From contig NZ_JAMFTQ010000008.1 in the NCBI RefSeq assembly GCF_024160105.1, positions 1 through 64,000 on the forward strand: DNA of 64,000 bases, read 5' to 3'. How positions within the stretch are numbered: the first letter of the stretch is position 1; the number at the start of each line of letters is the position of its first letter. Shown here piece after piece: positions 54,397-63,487 of this stretch. Made by a program: the position numbers and the translations under genes. Under the pieces are notes generated by a model, which was given only the letters and a program-made list of their open reading frames with translations, searched no databases and was not told the origin of the DNA. This stretch comes from Corynebacterium stercoris. GTDB lineage: Bacteria; Actinomycetota; Actinomycetes; Mycobacteriales; Mycobacteriaceae.

Positions 54397-54996
54397 ATGC
54401 ACCGGAGAACCGCCGCGCTCGCGTGCGCGGCACTCATCGCTGCCCCGCTCGCCGGCTCGCTGGCCGCGTGCGGCGGCGGGGGAGACGACGCCGGCACCTT
54501 CGCCTTCCACTCCCCGGGCGGCCAGGTGGAGATCTTTTACGAGGAGGCGGACCGCCTCCCGCTCGCGGACTTCGGCGGGGAATCTCTCACCGAGCCGGGC
54601 GAAGAGATTCAGCTCAGCGATTTCGCGGGCCAGGTCGTGGTGCTCAACGCGTGGGGGCAGTGGTGCGCGCCGTGCCGCGCGGAGGTGGATGACCTCCAGG
54701 AGGTCCACGAGGCCTTGCAGGCCGACGGCACCGGCACCGTGCTGGGCATCAACGTGCGCGACTACAACCCGGAGATCTCGCGGGACTTCGTCACCGACAG
54801 CGGCGTCACCTACCCCTCCCTCTACGACCCGCCGTTCAAGACCGCCGCCTACCTCGGCGGCGTGCCCAGCTCGGTGATCCCGACCACCGTGGTGTTGGAC
54901 AACCAGCACCGCCCAGCCGCCGTGTTCCTGCGCGAAATCACAGCCGACGACATCCTCGAGGTGGTCAGCCGGCTGCGCGAGGAGGGCAACGCGTAA
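54397..54996 (+). CDS. Lipoprotein thioredoxin of cytochrome c maturation (TlpA/ResA-like)
   Basis: A 199-residue membrane-anchored thioredoxin-fold protein. The lipobox is LAAC with Cys25, and the active site is WCAPC (Cys90, Cys93). ResA/CcsX-type proteins reduce the apocytochrome CxxCH thiols on the outer face of the membrane before heme attachment. The next gene, a CcdA homologue, begins directly after its stop codon and is the expected electron donor. A GGGAG Shine-Dalgarno lies upstream of the ATG. Confidence 0.93.
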   Translation: MHRRTAALACAALIAAPLAGSLAACGGGGDDAGTFAFHSPGGQVEIFYEEADRLPLADFGGESLTEPGEEIQLSDFAGQVVVLNAWGQWCAPCRAEVDDLQEVHEALQADGTGTVLGINVRDYNPEISRDFVTDSGVTYPSLYDPPFKTAAYLGGVPSSVIPTTVVLDNQHRPAAVFLREITADDILEVVSRLREEGNA

Positions 54997-55776
54997 GTGG
55001 GCGAGCTATTCTCCAATCTGGCCGCCGAGGGCCCGCTGCTGCTCGGCCTGCTCGCGGCGGCGCTCGCGGGCCTGGTGTCCTTCGCGTCCCCCTGCGTGAT
55101 CCCGCTGGTGCCGGGCTACATGTCCTACCTCACCGGCGTGGTCGGCGGGGAGATGACGTTCGACGACAAAGGCCCGCGCGTCACCAAGAAGCAGTGGGCC
55201 GTCACGGGCGCCGCCGCGCTGTTCATCCTCGGGTTCACGGTCGTGTTCCTGCTGGCCACGGTCTCAGTCTTCGGGGCGATCTCGCTCATCCGCCTCAACG
55301 CGGAGACTCTGATGCGCATCGGCGGCATCGTCACCATCCTGATGGGCATCGTCTTCATGGGTGCGGTCCCGGCCCTGCAGCGCGACACCCGCATGCAGCC
55401 GAAACGCTGGGCCACCTGGCTCGGCGCCCCGTTGCTCGGCGGCGTGTTCGCGCTCGGCTGGACCCCGTGCCTGGGCCCGACGCTGGCGGCCATTATCTCG
55501 GTGTCCGTCGGCACGCAAGGGCTCACGGCGGCGCGCGGCGTGCTGCTCGTTATTGCGTACTGCCTGGGCCTCGGCCTGCCGTTTCTCCTCATCGCGCTGG
55601 GCTCGGCGAAGGCTGTGCGCAGCATCGACTTCCTGCGCCGCCACTCCCGCGCGATCCAGATCGCCGGCGGCGTCGCGATGGTGATCGTCGGCATCCTGCT
55701 GCTCACCGGCGCGTGGGACGGCTTCATCGGCTGGACGCGCCAGCTCGTCTCCGGGTTCGGCGGCACGGTGATCTAA
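54997..55776 (+). CDS. ccdA: Cytochrome c biogenesis protein CcdA
   Basis: A 259-residue polytopic membrane protein that carries electrons from cytoplasmic thioredoxin to extracytoplasmic thiol proteins such as the TlpA/ResA-like product encoded just upstream. It has six predicted helices and the two conserved Cys motifs FASPCVIPLVPG and GWTPCLGPT in the first and fourth helices. The GTG start lies immediately after the upstream stop, so it is co-translated. Confidence 0.95.
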   Translation: MGELFSNLAAEGPLLLGLLAAALAGLVSFASPCVIPLVPGYMSYLTGVVGGEMTFDDKGPRVTKKQWAVTGAAALFILGFTVVFLLATVSVFGAISLIRLNAETLMRIGGIVTILMGIVFMGAVPALQRDTRMQPKRWATWLGAPLLGGVFALGWTPCLGPTLAAIISVSVGTQGLTAARGVLLVIAYCLGLGLPFLLIALGSAKAVRSIDFLRRHSRAIQIAGGVAMVIVGILLLTGAWDGFIGWTRQLVSGFGGTVI

Positions 55777-57405
55777 ATGCGCACTGTCACCACCTGGGCC
55801 CGCCGCGCGTGGCACTGGCTCACCAGCATGAGCACCGCGCTCATCCTGCTGTTCCTCCTCGCGCTCGCCGCGATTCCCGGCGCGCTCCTGCCGCAGCGCC
55901 AGGTGAGCGAAACGCTTGTCGACGATTACTTAAAGGCCAACCCCACCATGGGGCCCATCTACGACCGCCTGCAGTTTTTCGACGTGTTCAGCTCGACGTG
56001 GTTTGTCGCCATCGTCACACTGCTCATGGTCTCGCTCGTGGGCTGCATCATCCCGCGCTCCATCGACCACTGGCGCGCCTACCGCGCGAAGCCCACGCGC
56101 GCGCCGAAGTATTTGTCCCGGATGCCGCTGCATGCGGAAGCGGACGTCGATAAGCCCATGTCCGAGGTGGACGCGCACGCGAGGGCGGTGCTGCGGCGCT
56201 GGAACGTGGCCGCGTACGCCCCGGAGGAGGACCGCGCGGGCGCGCACTCGATTTCCGCGGAGCGCGGCTACGCGCGCGAGCTGATGAACCTGCTGTTCCA
56301 CATCGGGCTAGTGGGCATGATCGTGTTCTTCGCCGCTGGGCGCATGGTGTTCTACGAAGGCCAGGTCATCGTTGTCACCAACTCAGAGTCGGAGTACGCG
56401 GTGCCCGTGGAGCGCTCGCGCGAGTTCTGCAACACCTCGCCCGCGAACTTCGACGTGTTCCGGGCAGGTTCGCTTTTCGACGGCACCGGGCTCACCCCGT
56501 TCTGCTTCGAGAGCCAGAACTTCCGGGCTGAGTACTTGAACAACGGCCAGGCCAGCGGTTTCTGGTCCGACATCACCTACACCGACGACGTGGCGCGGCC
56601 GGTGAGCGAGTGGGAGCCGACGACGCTCGCCGTGAACCACCCGCTGCGTGTCGGCGGGGACCGCGTCTACCTGCAGGGCCACGGGTTCGCGCCGCAGGTG
56701 ACCATCACCTGGCCGAACGGCGAGACCCGCACGCAGCTGGTGCAATTCAGGCCGACGGACGTGAACTCTTTCCTGTCGTCGGGAGTCATGCGCTTCGACC
56801 CGCCCGCCGGCATGTACCCGGACCTCGCCGAGCGCCGCGCGCACCAGATCGCCGTCGAGGGCGTGTTCGCCCCCACCGCCCGCTGGACGGGGCCGAACGG
56901 CGACCTGCTGCAATCCGCGTTCCCCTCCATGCAGGACCCGGCGATGGCTGTGGAGATCTATGTCGGCGACGCCGGCCTGGACACCGGCCGCCCGCAGAAC
57001 ATCTTCGTGCTCGACCAGGGGCTGATCGCGGACGGGCGCCTGCAGAAAGTCGACCGCGTGCAGCTCGGCCCGGGCGAGGAGGTCACGCTCGGCGCCGACG
57101 CCGGCGGCGTGACCGTGCGTTTCGACGGCGCCGCCGAGTACGCCAACTACCAAATCTCCCGCGACCCCTTCCAGGTGTGGGCGCTCGCGGCGACTGTGCT
57201 GATGCTGACGACGCTCGCGCTCTCGCTGACCATCAAGCGCCGCCGCGTGTGGGTGCGCCTCACCCCGCTCGAGGGCGGCACCCGCGTCGAGATCGCCGGC
57301 CTCGCCCGCACCGACCGCGCCGGCTGGGGCAGCGAATTCGACGACATCGTCGAGGCCATTCTCGGCGGCCCGGAGGTCCTCGAAGATGACGATGACCTTG
57401 GTTAG
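55777..57405 (+). CDS. resB: Cytochrome c biogenesis protein ResB
   Basis: A 542-residue component of the system II cytochrome c synthetase. ResB and CcsB together translocate heme and ligate it to apocytochromes at the outer membrane face. It has N-terminal helices (about 20-38, 78-98 and 175-195), a large extracytoplasmic domain (about 200-460) and one C-terminal helix (about 465-485). The first segment WLTSMSTALILLFLLALAAIPGALLPQR is typical. The ATG directly follows the ccdA stop. Confidence 0.94.
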   Translation: MRTVTTWARRAWHWLTSMSTALILLFLLALAAIPGALLPQRQVSETLVDDYLKANPTMGPIYDRLQFFDVFSSTWFVAIVTLLMVSLVGCIIPRSIDHWRAYRAKPTRAPKYLSRMPLHAEADVDKPMSEVDAHARAVLRRWNVAAYAPEEDRAGAHSISAERGYARELMNLLFHIGLVGMIVFFAAGRMVFYEGQVIVVTNSESEYAVPVERSREFCNTSPANFDVFRAGSLFDGTGLTPFCFESQNFRAEYLNNGQASGFWSDITYTDDVARPVSEWEPTTLAVNHPLRVGGDRVYLQGHGFAPQVTITWPNGETRTQLVQFRPTDVNSFLSSGVMRFDPPAGMYPDLAERRAHQIAVEGVFAPTARWTGPNGDLLQSAFPSMQDPAMAVEIYVGDAGLDTGRPQNIFVLDQGLIADGRLQKVDRVQLGPGEEVTLGADAGGVTVRFDGAAEYANYQISRDPFQVWALAATVLMLTTLALSLTIKRRRVWVRLTPLEGGTRVEIAGLARTDRAGWGSEFDDIVEAILGGPEVLEDDDDLG

Positions 57406-57434
57406 CCCCGCGGCGGTGGGGTAGGTTAAGCACC

Positions 57435-58493
57435 ATGCTGGTGGATTCTTCAATGGCGGCGTTGTCGGATCTCACGTTCCGCACCGCGTTCGTGGTTTAC
57501 ATCGTCGCCCTGCTCATGTCGTGCATCTACTACGGGCGGCTGCTGGGCGTCATCGACCTGCGCCGCGAGCGCGAGGAGGCGGCGTCCGCCCGCGCCGCGC
57601 AGAAGGTCGCCGTCGGTGCTGGCGGGGGCTCCGAGCTTATCGACGTTCCTTCGGCGAGCGAGGATGCGCGAGCCGTGGATTCGGGAGCCGTGGACACGGG
57701 AGCTCTCGACGCGGAGTACGAGAAGCGCGTCGCCGGCGCGCGGAAGTGGGCCGGCATGACGCAGGGCCTGGTGTGGTTCGGCATCGGCCTGCATGTGGCG
57801 GCGTTTGTGACGCGCGGCCTCGCCGCCGGCCGTTTTCCGCTGGGCAACCTGTACGAGTACATCCTGTTCATGACGGCCGTGATCATGGTCGTCGCGGCGG
57901 TGGTGGTGCAGCGCAAGAACTGGCACTCGATCTGGCCGTGGCTGCTGTTCCCCATGGTCATCGCCATGTTCCTCAACTCCACCGTGTTCCACCTCAAGGC
58001 CGCGCCCGTAGTGCCGGCGCTGCAGTCCTACTGGATGCCGGTGCACGTGTCCACGGTGTCCATCGGAGCGTCGATTGGCGTGGTGTCCGGCATTTTCGCG
58101 CTGCTGTACCTGCTGCGCATGTGGCAGCCGAAGGGCGAGGAGCACGGCTTTTTCGGTGTGCTGGCTAAGCCGCTGCCGAGCGCCAAGACCCTCGACGTGA
58201 TCACCTACAAGACCGCCGTGATCACCGTGCCGCTGTTCGGCATCGGCATCGTGTTCGGCGCGATCTGGGCCGAGGTTGCCTGGGGCCGGTTCTGGAACTG
58301 GGACGCCAAGGAAACCGTCTCCATGATCACGTGGGTGCTCTACGCCGCCTACCTCCACGCCCGCGCCACCGCCGGGTGGAAGAACTCCAAGGCCGCGTGG
58401 ATCAACGTCTTCGCGCTCGCCATGACGGTGTTCAATATGATGTACGTGAACTTCGTCTCCGCCTCGCTCCACTCCTACGCGGGCCTGAACTAA
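57435..58493 (+). CDS. ccsB: Cytochrome c biogenesis protein CcsB (CcsA-type)
   Basis: A 352-residue heme-handling membrane protein, partner of ResB, with about eight helices. The conserved tryptophan-rich periplasmic signature appears as WGRFWNWDAKETVSMITW, with the usual WDPKE Pro replaced by Ala, and conserved His residues flank it. A hydrophilic acidic segment (about 55-100) lies after the first helix. TAGGTT ends 7 bases before the ATG, so this last gene of the maturation set may also have its own leaderless promoter. Confidence 0.94.
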   Translation: MLVDSSMAALSDLTFRTAFVVYIVALLMSCIYYGRLLGVIDLRREREEAASARAAQKVAVGAGGGSELIDVPSASEDARAVDSGAVDTGALDAEYEKRVAGARKWAGMTQGLVWFGIGLHVAAFVTRGLAAGRFPLGNLYEYILFMTAVIMVVAAVVVQRKNWHSIWPWLLFPMVIAMFLNSTVFHLKAAPVVPALQSYWMPVHVSTVSIGASIGVVSGIFALLYLLRMWQPKGEEHGFFGVLAKPLPSAKTLDVITYKTAVITVPLFGIGIVFGAIWAEVAWGRFWNWDAKETVSMITWVLYAAYLHARATAGWKNSKAAWINVFALAMTVFNMMYVNFVSASLHSYAGLN

Positions 58494-58506
58494 GGAAACT
58501 CCTCTC

Positions 58507-59508
58507 ATGAAGGTGCTCATCACCGGCGGTGCCGGCTACATCGGTTCCAACATCGCCTCCTGCTGCGCGGATAACGGCATCACGCCCGTGATCCTCGACG
58601 ACTATTCCACCGGCCTGCGCGTCTTCGCCGAGCGCTTCGACCACTACGAGGGCGACATCGCGGACACCGAGCTGCTCGCTCGCATCACGCAGGAGCACCC
58701 GGACATCGACGCGGTGATCCACTGCGCCGCCAAGATCGTGGTGCCGGAGTCCGTCTCCCACCCGCTGGCGTACTACGACAACAACGTGGGCAAGACCGTC
58801 ACCCTCCTCCAGGCGCTCGAGGTTGCCGGCATCACCCGCTTCATTCTGAGCTCCTCCGCGTCGATGTATGAGCCGGGGCCGGACTACATGGTGGATGAGG
58901 GCAGCGCGGTCAACCCGCTGAGCCCCTACGCAGCGTCGAAGCGCATGGTGGAGCGCGTGCTCGAGGACGCTTGCGCCACCGGCCGCCTCACCGCGCTCAA
59001 CCTGCGTTACTTCAACCCCATCGGCGCGGACCCGCAGCTGCGTACGGGCTTGCAGAACCCGCACCCCACGCACGCGCTGGGCAAGATGATCGAGGCGCAC
59101 ACCGCGGGCGCGCCGTTCACCGTCACCGGCGTCGACTGGCCCACCCGCGACGGCTCCGGCCTGCGCGACTACATCCACGTCTGGGACCTCGCGCGCGCAC
59201 ACGTCGCGGCACTTTCGCTTCTCGACGGTTGCGCCCCCGGCACCTACGATGTCATCAACCTCGGCACCGGCCGCGGCACCACCGTGTTCGAGCTGGCCGA
59301 GGCGTTCGGCGAGGCCACCGGCACGCCGTTGGAGGTGCGCACCGCCCCGCCGCGCGACGGCGACGTGGTCGGCTGCGCGTCGCGCAGCGACAAGGCCGCC
59401 GAGGTGCTCGGTTGGCGCGCGGAGCGCACGATTGCCGACGGCGTCCGAGACTCCATCGCGTGGGCTGAGAAGTTGCCGGCGGTGCTGGCGTCGGAAAGCG
59501 GGCGCTAG
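58507..59508 (+). CDS. galE: UDP-glucose 4-epimerase
   Basis: A 333-residue extended short-chain dehydrogenase interconverting UDP-glucose and UDP-galactose, which supplies galactose for cell-wall arabinogalactan. It has the NAD-binding GGAGYIGSN, the catalytic Ser in LSSSASMY, the Tyr-x3-Lys pair in SPYAASK and the downstream DGSGLRDYIHVWDLARAH signature. A modest ribosome binding site (AAGGAAA) precedes the ATG. Its stop overlaps the start of the small XRE-type regulator (TAGTG). Confidence 0.94.
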   Translation: MKVLITGGAGYIGSNIASCCADNGITPVILDDYSTGLRVFAERFDHYEGDIADTELLARITQEHPDIDAVIHCAAKIVVPESVSHPLAYYDNNVGKTVTLLQALEVAGITRFILSSSASMYEPGPDYMVDEGSAVNPLSPYAASKRMVERVLEDACATGRLTALNLRYFNPIGADPQLRTGLQNPHPTHALGKMIEAHTAGAPFTVTGVDWPTRDGSGLRDYIHVWDLARAHVAALSLLDGCAPGTYDVINLGTGRGTTVFELAEAFGEATGTPLEVRTAPPRDGDVVGCASRSDKAAEVLGWRAERTIADGVRDSIAWAEKLPAVLASESGR

Positions 59509-59750
59509 TGCCGCCCCGTGTCAAGCAGGGCAAGGCCGCGAGCGACGACCCAGTGCTGGTCGCGTTCGGCGAGCAGATCGCAGAGCGCCGGCGCGCCACC
59601 GGCCGGCTGCAGCAGGAGGTCGCGGACGCGGCCGAGGTGTCGCGCTCCACGCTGCACACCATCGAGCACGGCGGGGCAGGCGTGCGCTGGGAAAAGGTCG
59701 TCGCCGTCGCGCGCGAGCTGGGGCTGAAGGTGCAGTTCGTCGAGGCCTAA
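59508..59750 (+). CDS. Small XRE-family HTH protein
   Basis: An 80-residue protein consisting of a basic tail and one Cro/CI-type helix-turn-helix (IAERRRATGRLQQEVADAAEVSRSTLHTIEHGG). It resembles HipB-like antitoxins and small autoregulators, but no toxin-like partner is adjacent. The GTG start overlaps the galE stop, so it is translationally coupled to galE. The 3' end overlaps the convergent small membrane protein in CTAA. The role is unknown. Confidence 0.78.
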   Translation: MPPRVKQGKAASDDPVLVAFGEQIAERRRATGRLQQEVADAAEVSRSTLHTIEHGGAGVRWEKVVAVARELGLKVQFVEA

Positions 59751-60004
59751 GCCTCGCCCTCGCGGCGTTTGCGGCGCTCCTCTTCTTCACGACGCTTGCG
59801 TTCCGCCTCTTCCTTCGCCCTCCGCTCCTTGAAGCGGTTCTTCTCGATGTTCCAGAGGAACTCCTCATCGTCGTCCGGGCCCTTGATAGCCGGGCGCTGC
59901 TCCTGCTGCACACTGCCGTAACGCTGGTTGGAGCCGGGGCCGAACGCACGCCACATGAGGTACGCGGCGAGGATGACAAGAAGGATGAGGAGGACTCTGC
60001 CCAT
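59747..60004 (-). CDS. Small single-helix membrane protein with charged tail
   Basis: About 85 residues: one N-terminal transmembrane helix (about 4-20), then a hydrophilic region ending in a highly charged KERRAKEEAERKRREEEERR-like helix. Such proteins occur widely in corynebacteria with no known role. The ATG at 60004 is preferred over 60016 because TAATGT on the minus strand ends 8-9 bases before it, matching the leaderless pattern. It is divergent from the DUF4229 gene, with 41 bases between start codons. Confidence 0.72.
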   Translation of the reverse strand: MGRVLLILLVILAAYLMWRAFGPGSNQRYGSVQQEQRPAIKGPDDDEEFLWNIEKNRFKERRAKEEAERKRREEEERRKRREGEA

Positions 60005-60045
60005 AACTACCAACATTACTTGCTGGGCCGTTATGGTTGGAAGCC

Positions 60046-60381
60046 GTGACTGAGCACACCGATCCGCGTCCCACCCGCCCCGGCCCGCCGGAGGTAGACC
60101 CGCAGGCGCGGGCGCGGGCCAACAAGGCCGCCGCCGTCTACGGGCTGTACCGGCTGGTGCTGTTTATCGTGCTCACCGTGGTGATCCAGGGCCTGGCCGT
60201 GCTCATCGGCGCGCCCGTACCGCTGATCATGTCCGCGCTGCTCGCCCTGCTGGTGGCGTTCCCGCTGTCCATGCTGATCTTCACCAAACAGCGCGTCGAG
60301 GCCACCCAGGCGCTGGCTGCGTGGAAGGAGCAGCGCGCGGCTCGCAAGGAGTGGATCCAGTCCGAGCTCGCCGAGCGCTAG
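60046..60381 (+). CDS. DUF4229 family membrane protein
   Basis: A 111-residue protein with a hydrophilic N-terminus, two transmembrane helices (about 38-57 and 60-82) and a charged C-terminal helix, matching actinobacterial DUF4229 proteins. The function is unknown. The GTG at 60046 is supported by TATGGT about 8 bases upstream; an in-frame TTG at 60037 is less likely. Its stop is directly adjacent to the stop of the convergent AEC transporter gene. Confidence 0.8.
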   Translation: MTEHTDPRPTRPGPPEVDPQARARANKAAAVYGLYRLVLFIVLTVVIQGLAVLIGAPVPLIMSALLALLVAFPLSMLIFTKQRVEATQALAAWKEQRAARKEWIQSELAER

Positions 60382-61296
60382 CTAACCGCCGAACAAGTAC
60401 GCGATGCCCAGCATCGCCGGCAGCGACAGGAACGTGGTGATGAACACCGTGTCTCGCGCGATGACCTCGCCCGCCCGGTACGTGGCGGTGTAGTTGTAGA
60501 CGTTCTGCGCGGTGGGCAGCGCCGCGAGGATCACCGCCGCGTAGAGTTCCCCGCCCGTGAGCCCCAGCGCCGCGCCGCACGCCCACGCGATCGCCGGCAT
60601 CCCGACGAGCTTGAGCGCCGATGCCGTGACCGTCGGCATCGGGTCCTCCTGCAGCACTTTGTCGCCCTTCAGCGACGCGCCGAAACTCATGAGGATGAGC
60701 GGGATCGACGCGCCGCCGAGGATCTCCAGCGGCGCCATCACCGGCTCGGGCACCGTCCAGCCCGCCGCCGAGATGACGAAGCCGACCGCCGCAGCGAGCA
60801 CCATCGGCGCGGTCAGCCCCGCGATGATGGCCTGCCGCGTCGAGCCTTTCTCCGCGCCGCCCCAGTTCAGCCCGGTGATGATGATCGGTGTCAGCACCGC
60901 CACCTGCAGCACCAGCGCCGGGACGACGTACGTCGGGTCGCCGATGACGTACATGGCAATGGGCAGGCCGATGTTCACCGAGTTGTAGTAGCTCGAGCTC
61001 GCTGCGCCTGCCATGGTCTCGGGAATTGAGCGTCGGAAAGCGAGAGTGCTGAGCAGCCAGTACGCCGCCATCGTCGCCACCGAGGCGATGGCGATCACCA
61101 GCACGACGGGGGAGTAGAACGCCGCGGTGTCGGACGTCGCCACGCGGTGGAAGATCAGCGAGGGCGTAGCCACGTAGAACGCGATCTGGTTCAGCATCAG
61201 CCGGTTTTTCTGCCCGATGACGCCCTTCTGGGCGAGGAAGAACCCAGCTCCGATGACCACGAAGATGATCGAGAACCCAGTCAGGACGTCCAGCAT
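60382..61296 (-). CDS. AEC-family (auxin efflux carrier type) transporter
   Basis: A 304-residue polytopic membrane protein with about ten hydrophobic helices in two five-helix repeats, the arrangement of AEC transporters that move malonate, malate or similar organic acids in bacteria. The start MLDVLTGFSIIFVVIGAGFFLAQKG and the loop LPTAQNVYNYTATY are characteristic. The substrate is unknown. TACACT on the minus strand ends 8 bases before the ATG, suggesting leaderless expression. It is divergent from the HNH gene. Confidence 0.88.
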   Translation of the reverse strand: MLDVLTGFSIIFVVIGAGFFLAQKGVIGQKNRLMLNQIAFYVATPSLIFHRVATSDTAAFYSPVVLVIAIASVATMAAYWLLSTLAFRRSIPETMAGAASSSYYNSVNIGLPIAMYVIGDPTYVVPALVLQVAVLTPIIITGLNWGGAEKGSTRQAIIAGLTAPMVLAAAVGFVISAAGWTVPEPVMAPLEILGGASIPLILMSFGASLKGDKVLQEDPMPTVTASALKLVGMPAIAWACGAALGLTGGELYAAVILAALPTAQNVYNYTATYRAGEVIARDTVFITTFLSLPAMLGIAYLFGG

Positions 61297-61399
61297 GAAA
61301 CTTGAGTGTATGCCTGCCCGATGGTTCCCTCAGTTTTGCGCATCATGATGTACACGCGAGCCCTTCCGGCCGGGGCGCGCGCGGGTTAGCGTCGGGGGC

Positions 61400-62503
61400 A
61401 TGAATCTGATGTCGTTCCTCGAGGCCGCCGCCGGCGATGCGCTGGCGATGCTGGCCGGGTTCGACATGGAACAGGCCGTCGCGTTGGGCATGCAGCCGAA
61501 CAGGGCACGCTCGCTTGCCGACGTTCATTCCACTTACCTCGCACCCACCCACGCCCACAAACAGCAGGCGAAGGCCGTGTCGCTGGTGCGCGAAGCCGGG
61601 TTGTCGCTGGACCACCTGGTGTACTTGGAGGGCTATCTCAAACAGCTGCCGGTGCGCGAGCGCGGGGCGAAGCGCCTTGAGGCCCTGGACGCGGTGGCGA
61701 AGGCGCGGCCAAAGAACTACAACGCGTTTACCCGCACCGTGAAGGCGGCGGTGCCCATCGAGCAGAAGCCGCCGGAGGAGACGGCGAAGTTCGGCCGCGG
61801 CCGCATGGGCCTGGCGCCGATCCTGCTGTGGATGGACGAGCACGACGCCGCCGACATCTACCACGCCGCCAGCGAGCACACAGACCCGGACAAGCCGCTC
61901 GGCCCGCAGCTGCTCAAGAACTTGGTGGGCATCTTCCGCGCGAACACCGGCGAGGGCGCGGAGGGCGCGATGCCGGTGCCGTTCTCGGTGCCGCGGCCGA
62001 TCGTGAGCGTCCCGCTCGCCGACTGGGTGGCCATCCACGAGGGCGAAGGCGACGAGGTCACGCTCGGGCTTTCCGACGGCACCACCATGACCGGCGCCGA
62101 ATTCATCGAGCGTTTCGTCGCCACCGCCGAGAACCACCTGGAAATCGCGCTGGTCAAGCCGGGCTACGGGGCGGTCAACCTGTACGACACGAGCCGCTTC
62201 GCCAACGACAAGCAGCGCACCCTAGCCAGCCTGGTGAACCCGGTGTGCCCGTGGCCGGGGTGCAAATCGCCGGCGGCGCGTAACCAAGCCCACCACGTCA
62301 CCCCCTGGAAGCAGGGCGGGCCCACCAACTTAAGCAACCTGGTCATGGTGTGCAGGTACCACAACTACGTCAATGATGATGACGTCGGGAAGCAGAAGCG
62401 CGGACGAATAGAGATCCGCGACGGCGAGGGGGTGTGGGTGTCGCCGGGCGGAGTCCCGGTCTCAAACGATTACCACCCCTACGGCGTCATGCGCACAGTT
62501 TAG
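61400..62503 (+). CDS. HNH endonuclease domain protein (DUF222/13E12-like)
   Basis: A 367-residue protein of the actinobacterial DUF222-HNH type. A long helical N-terminal region (about 1-250) is followed by a C-terminal HNH module with zinc cysteines in CPWPGC, then AHHVTPWKQGGPTNLSNLVMVCRYHN. These genes are often multicopy in corynebacteria and resemble mobile or repetitive 13E12 elements. Cleavage activity and target are unknown. TAGCGT ends 7 bases before the ATG. The 3' end overlaps menA by four bases (TTAG). Confidence 0.86.
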   Translation: MNLMSFLEAAAGDALAMLAGFDMEQAVALGMQPNRARSLADVHSTYLAPTHAHKQQAKAVSLVREAGLSLDHLVYLEGYLKQLPVRERGAKRLEALDAVAKARPKNYNAFTRTVKAAVPIEQKPPEETAKFGRGRMGLAPILLWMDEHDAADIYHAASEHTDPDKPLGPQLLKNLVGIFRANTGEGAEGAMPVPFSVPRPIVSVPLADWVAIHEGEGDEVTLGLSDGTTMTGAEFIERFVATAENHLEIALVKPGYGAVNLYDTSRFANDKQRTLASLVNPVCPWPGCKSPAARNQAHHVTPWKQGGPTNLSNLVMVCRYHNYVNDDDVGKQKRGRIEIRDGEGVWVSPGGVPVSNDYHPYGVMRTV

Positions 62504-63462
62504 AAAAACGGCAGGACCGGCACCGCGGCGTACGGCACGGGCTGACCCAGCCGGAACCCGCCCCACGCGAGCGCTGCGGCCGTGAGCACGGCCCAGATCA
62601 GCATCGCGCGCCCGTTCATGCCCAACACCGGAATCAGCTCGCGGCCGGTCGCGCCGCGGCGCACTGTGAGGATCGACGCCACCGCGAAGGGCAGGGCGGC
62701 GAATGCGATGAGCGTCGGGAAGAAGCCTGGTGCGAGCACCAGCGACACCGCGAACGGCGCCAGCGTGAGCACCGTGAACAGGGTGCGCGCGGAGTGATCG
62801 CCGAGCTTCACGGCGAGCGTCTGCTTGCCGACGGCAGCGTCCGTCTCAATATCCCGAATATTATTCGCCAGGTTGACTGACGCGGAGATCGCGCCGATCG
62901 CGACGGCACACAGGAAGCCCTCGAGCGAGACCATGCCCGACTGCGTGAACTCCGTGCCCATCACCGCGACGAGGCCGAAGAAGACGAACACCGCGATCTC
63001 GCCGAGGCCGGAGTAGCCGTAGGGGCGCGTGCCGCCCGTGTAGAACCAGGCCGCGAGGATGCACGCCGCGCCGACGATGATGAGCCACCACGAGCTCATC
63101 ACGGCGAGAATGATGCCGAAGACCGCCGCCGCCGCGAACGCCGCGAACGCCGCGAGCTTCACGTCCTCCGGGCGCGCGAGGCCGGAGGCGGTGAGGCGGG
63201 TGGGGCCGGAGCGGTCGTCGTCGGTGCCGCGGATCCCGTCGGAGTAGTCGTTGGCGTAGTTGACACCCACGATCAGTGCCCAGGCCACGCCGAGCGCGAG
63301 CAGCGCCTTGCCCAGGTGCGGGGAGCCCCAGAATGCGGCCGCGCCCGTGCCGGCGATGACCGGCGCGAACGCGTTCGGCCACGTGTGCGGGCGGGCGGCC
63401 TGCCACCAGTCCTGGAAAGTGGCGGCGTTGCGGGGTGCGGTGGGTTCCTGCGGTTGCGTCAT
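62500..63462 (-). CDS. menA: 1,4-dihydroxy-2-naphthoate polyprenyltransferase
   Basis: Attaches the polyprenyl chain to 1,4-dihydroxy-2-naphthoate in menaquinone synthesis. About 320 residues of UbiA-fold membrane protein with roughly eight helices. The first Asp-rich, Mg-binding motif is NYANDYSDGIRGTDDD, and a second polar motif is in NLANNIRDIETDAAVGKQTL. In-frame ATGs exist at 63474 and 63471 as well as 63462. The last is used because MTQPQEP resembles family starts, but GAAGGGG sits upstream of the first, so the exact start is uncertain. The quinone product serves the sdhCAB enzyme. Confidence 0.93.
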   Translation of the reverse strand: MTQPQEPTAPRNAATFQDWWQAARPHTWPNAFAPVIAGTGAAAFWGSPHLGKALLALGVAWALIVGVNYANDYSDGIRGTDDDRSGPTRLTASGLARPEDVKLAAFAAFAAAAVFGIILAVMSSWWLIIVGAACILAAWFYTGGTRPYGYSGLGEIAVFVFFGLVAVMGTEFTQSGMVSLEGFLCAVAIGAISASVNLANNIRDIETDAAVGKQTLAVKLGDHSARTLFTVLTLAPFAVSLVLAPGFFPTLIAFAALPFAVASILTVRRGATGRELIPVLGMNGRAMLIWAVLTAAALAWGGFRLGQPVPYAAVPVLPFF

Positions 63463-63487
63463 GCCCACCATCATGCCCCTTCAGGGT

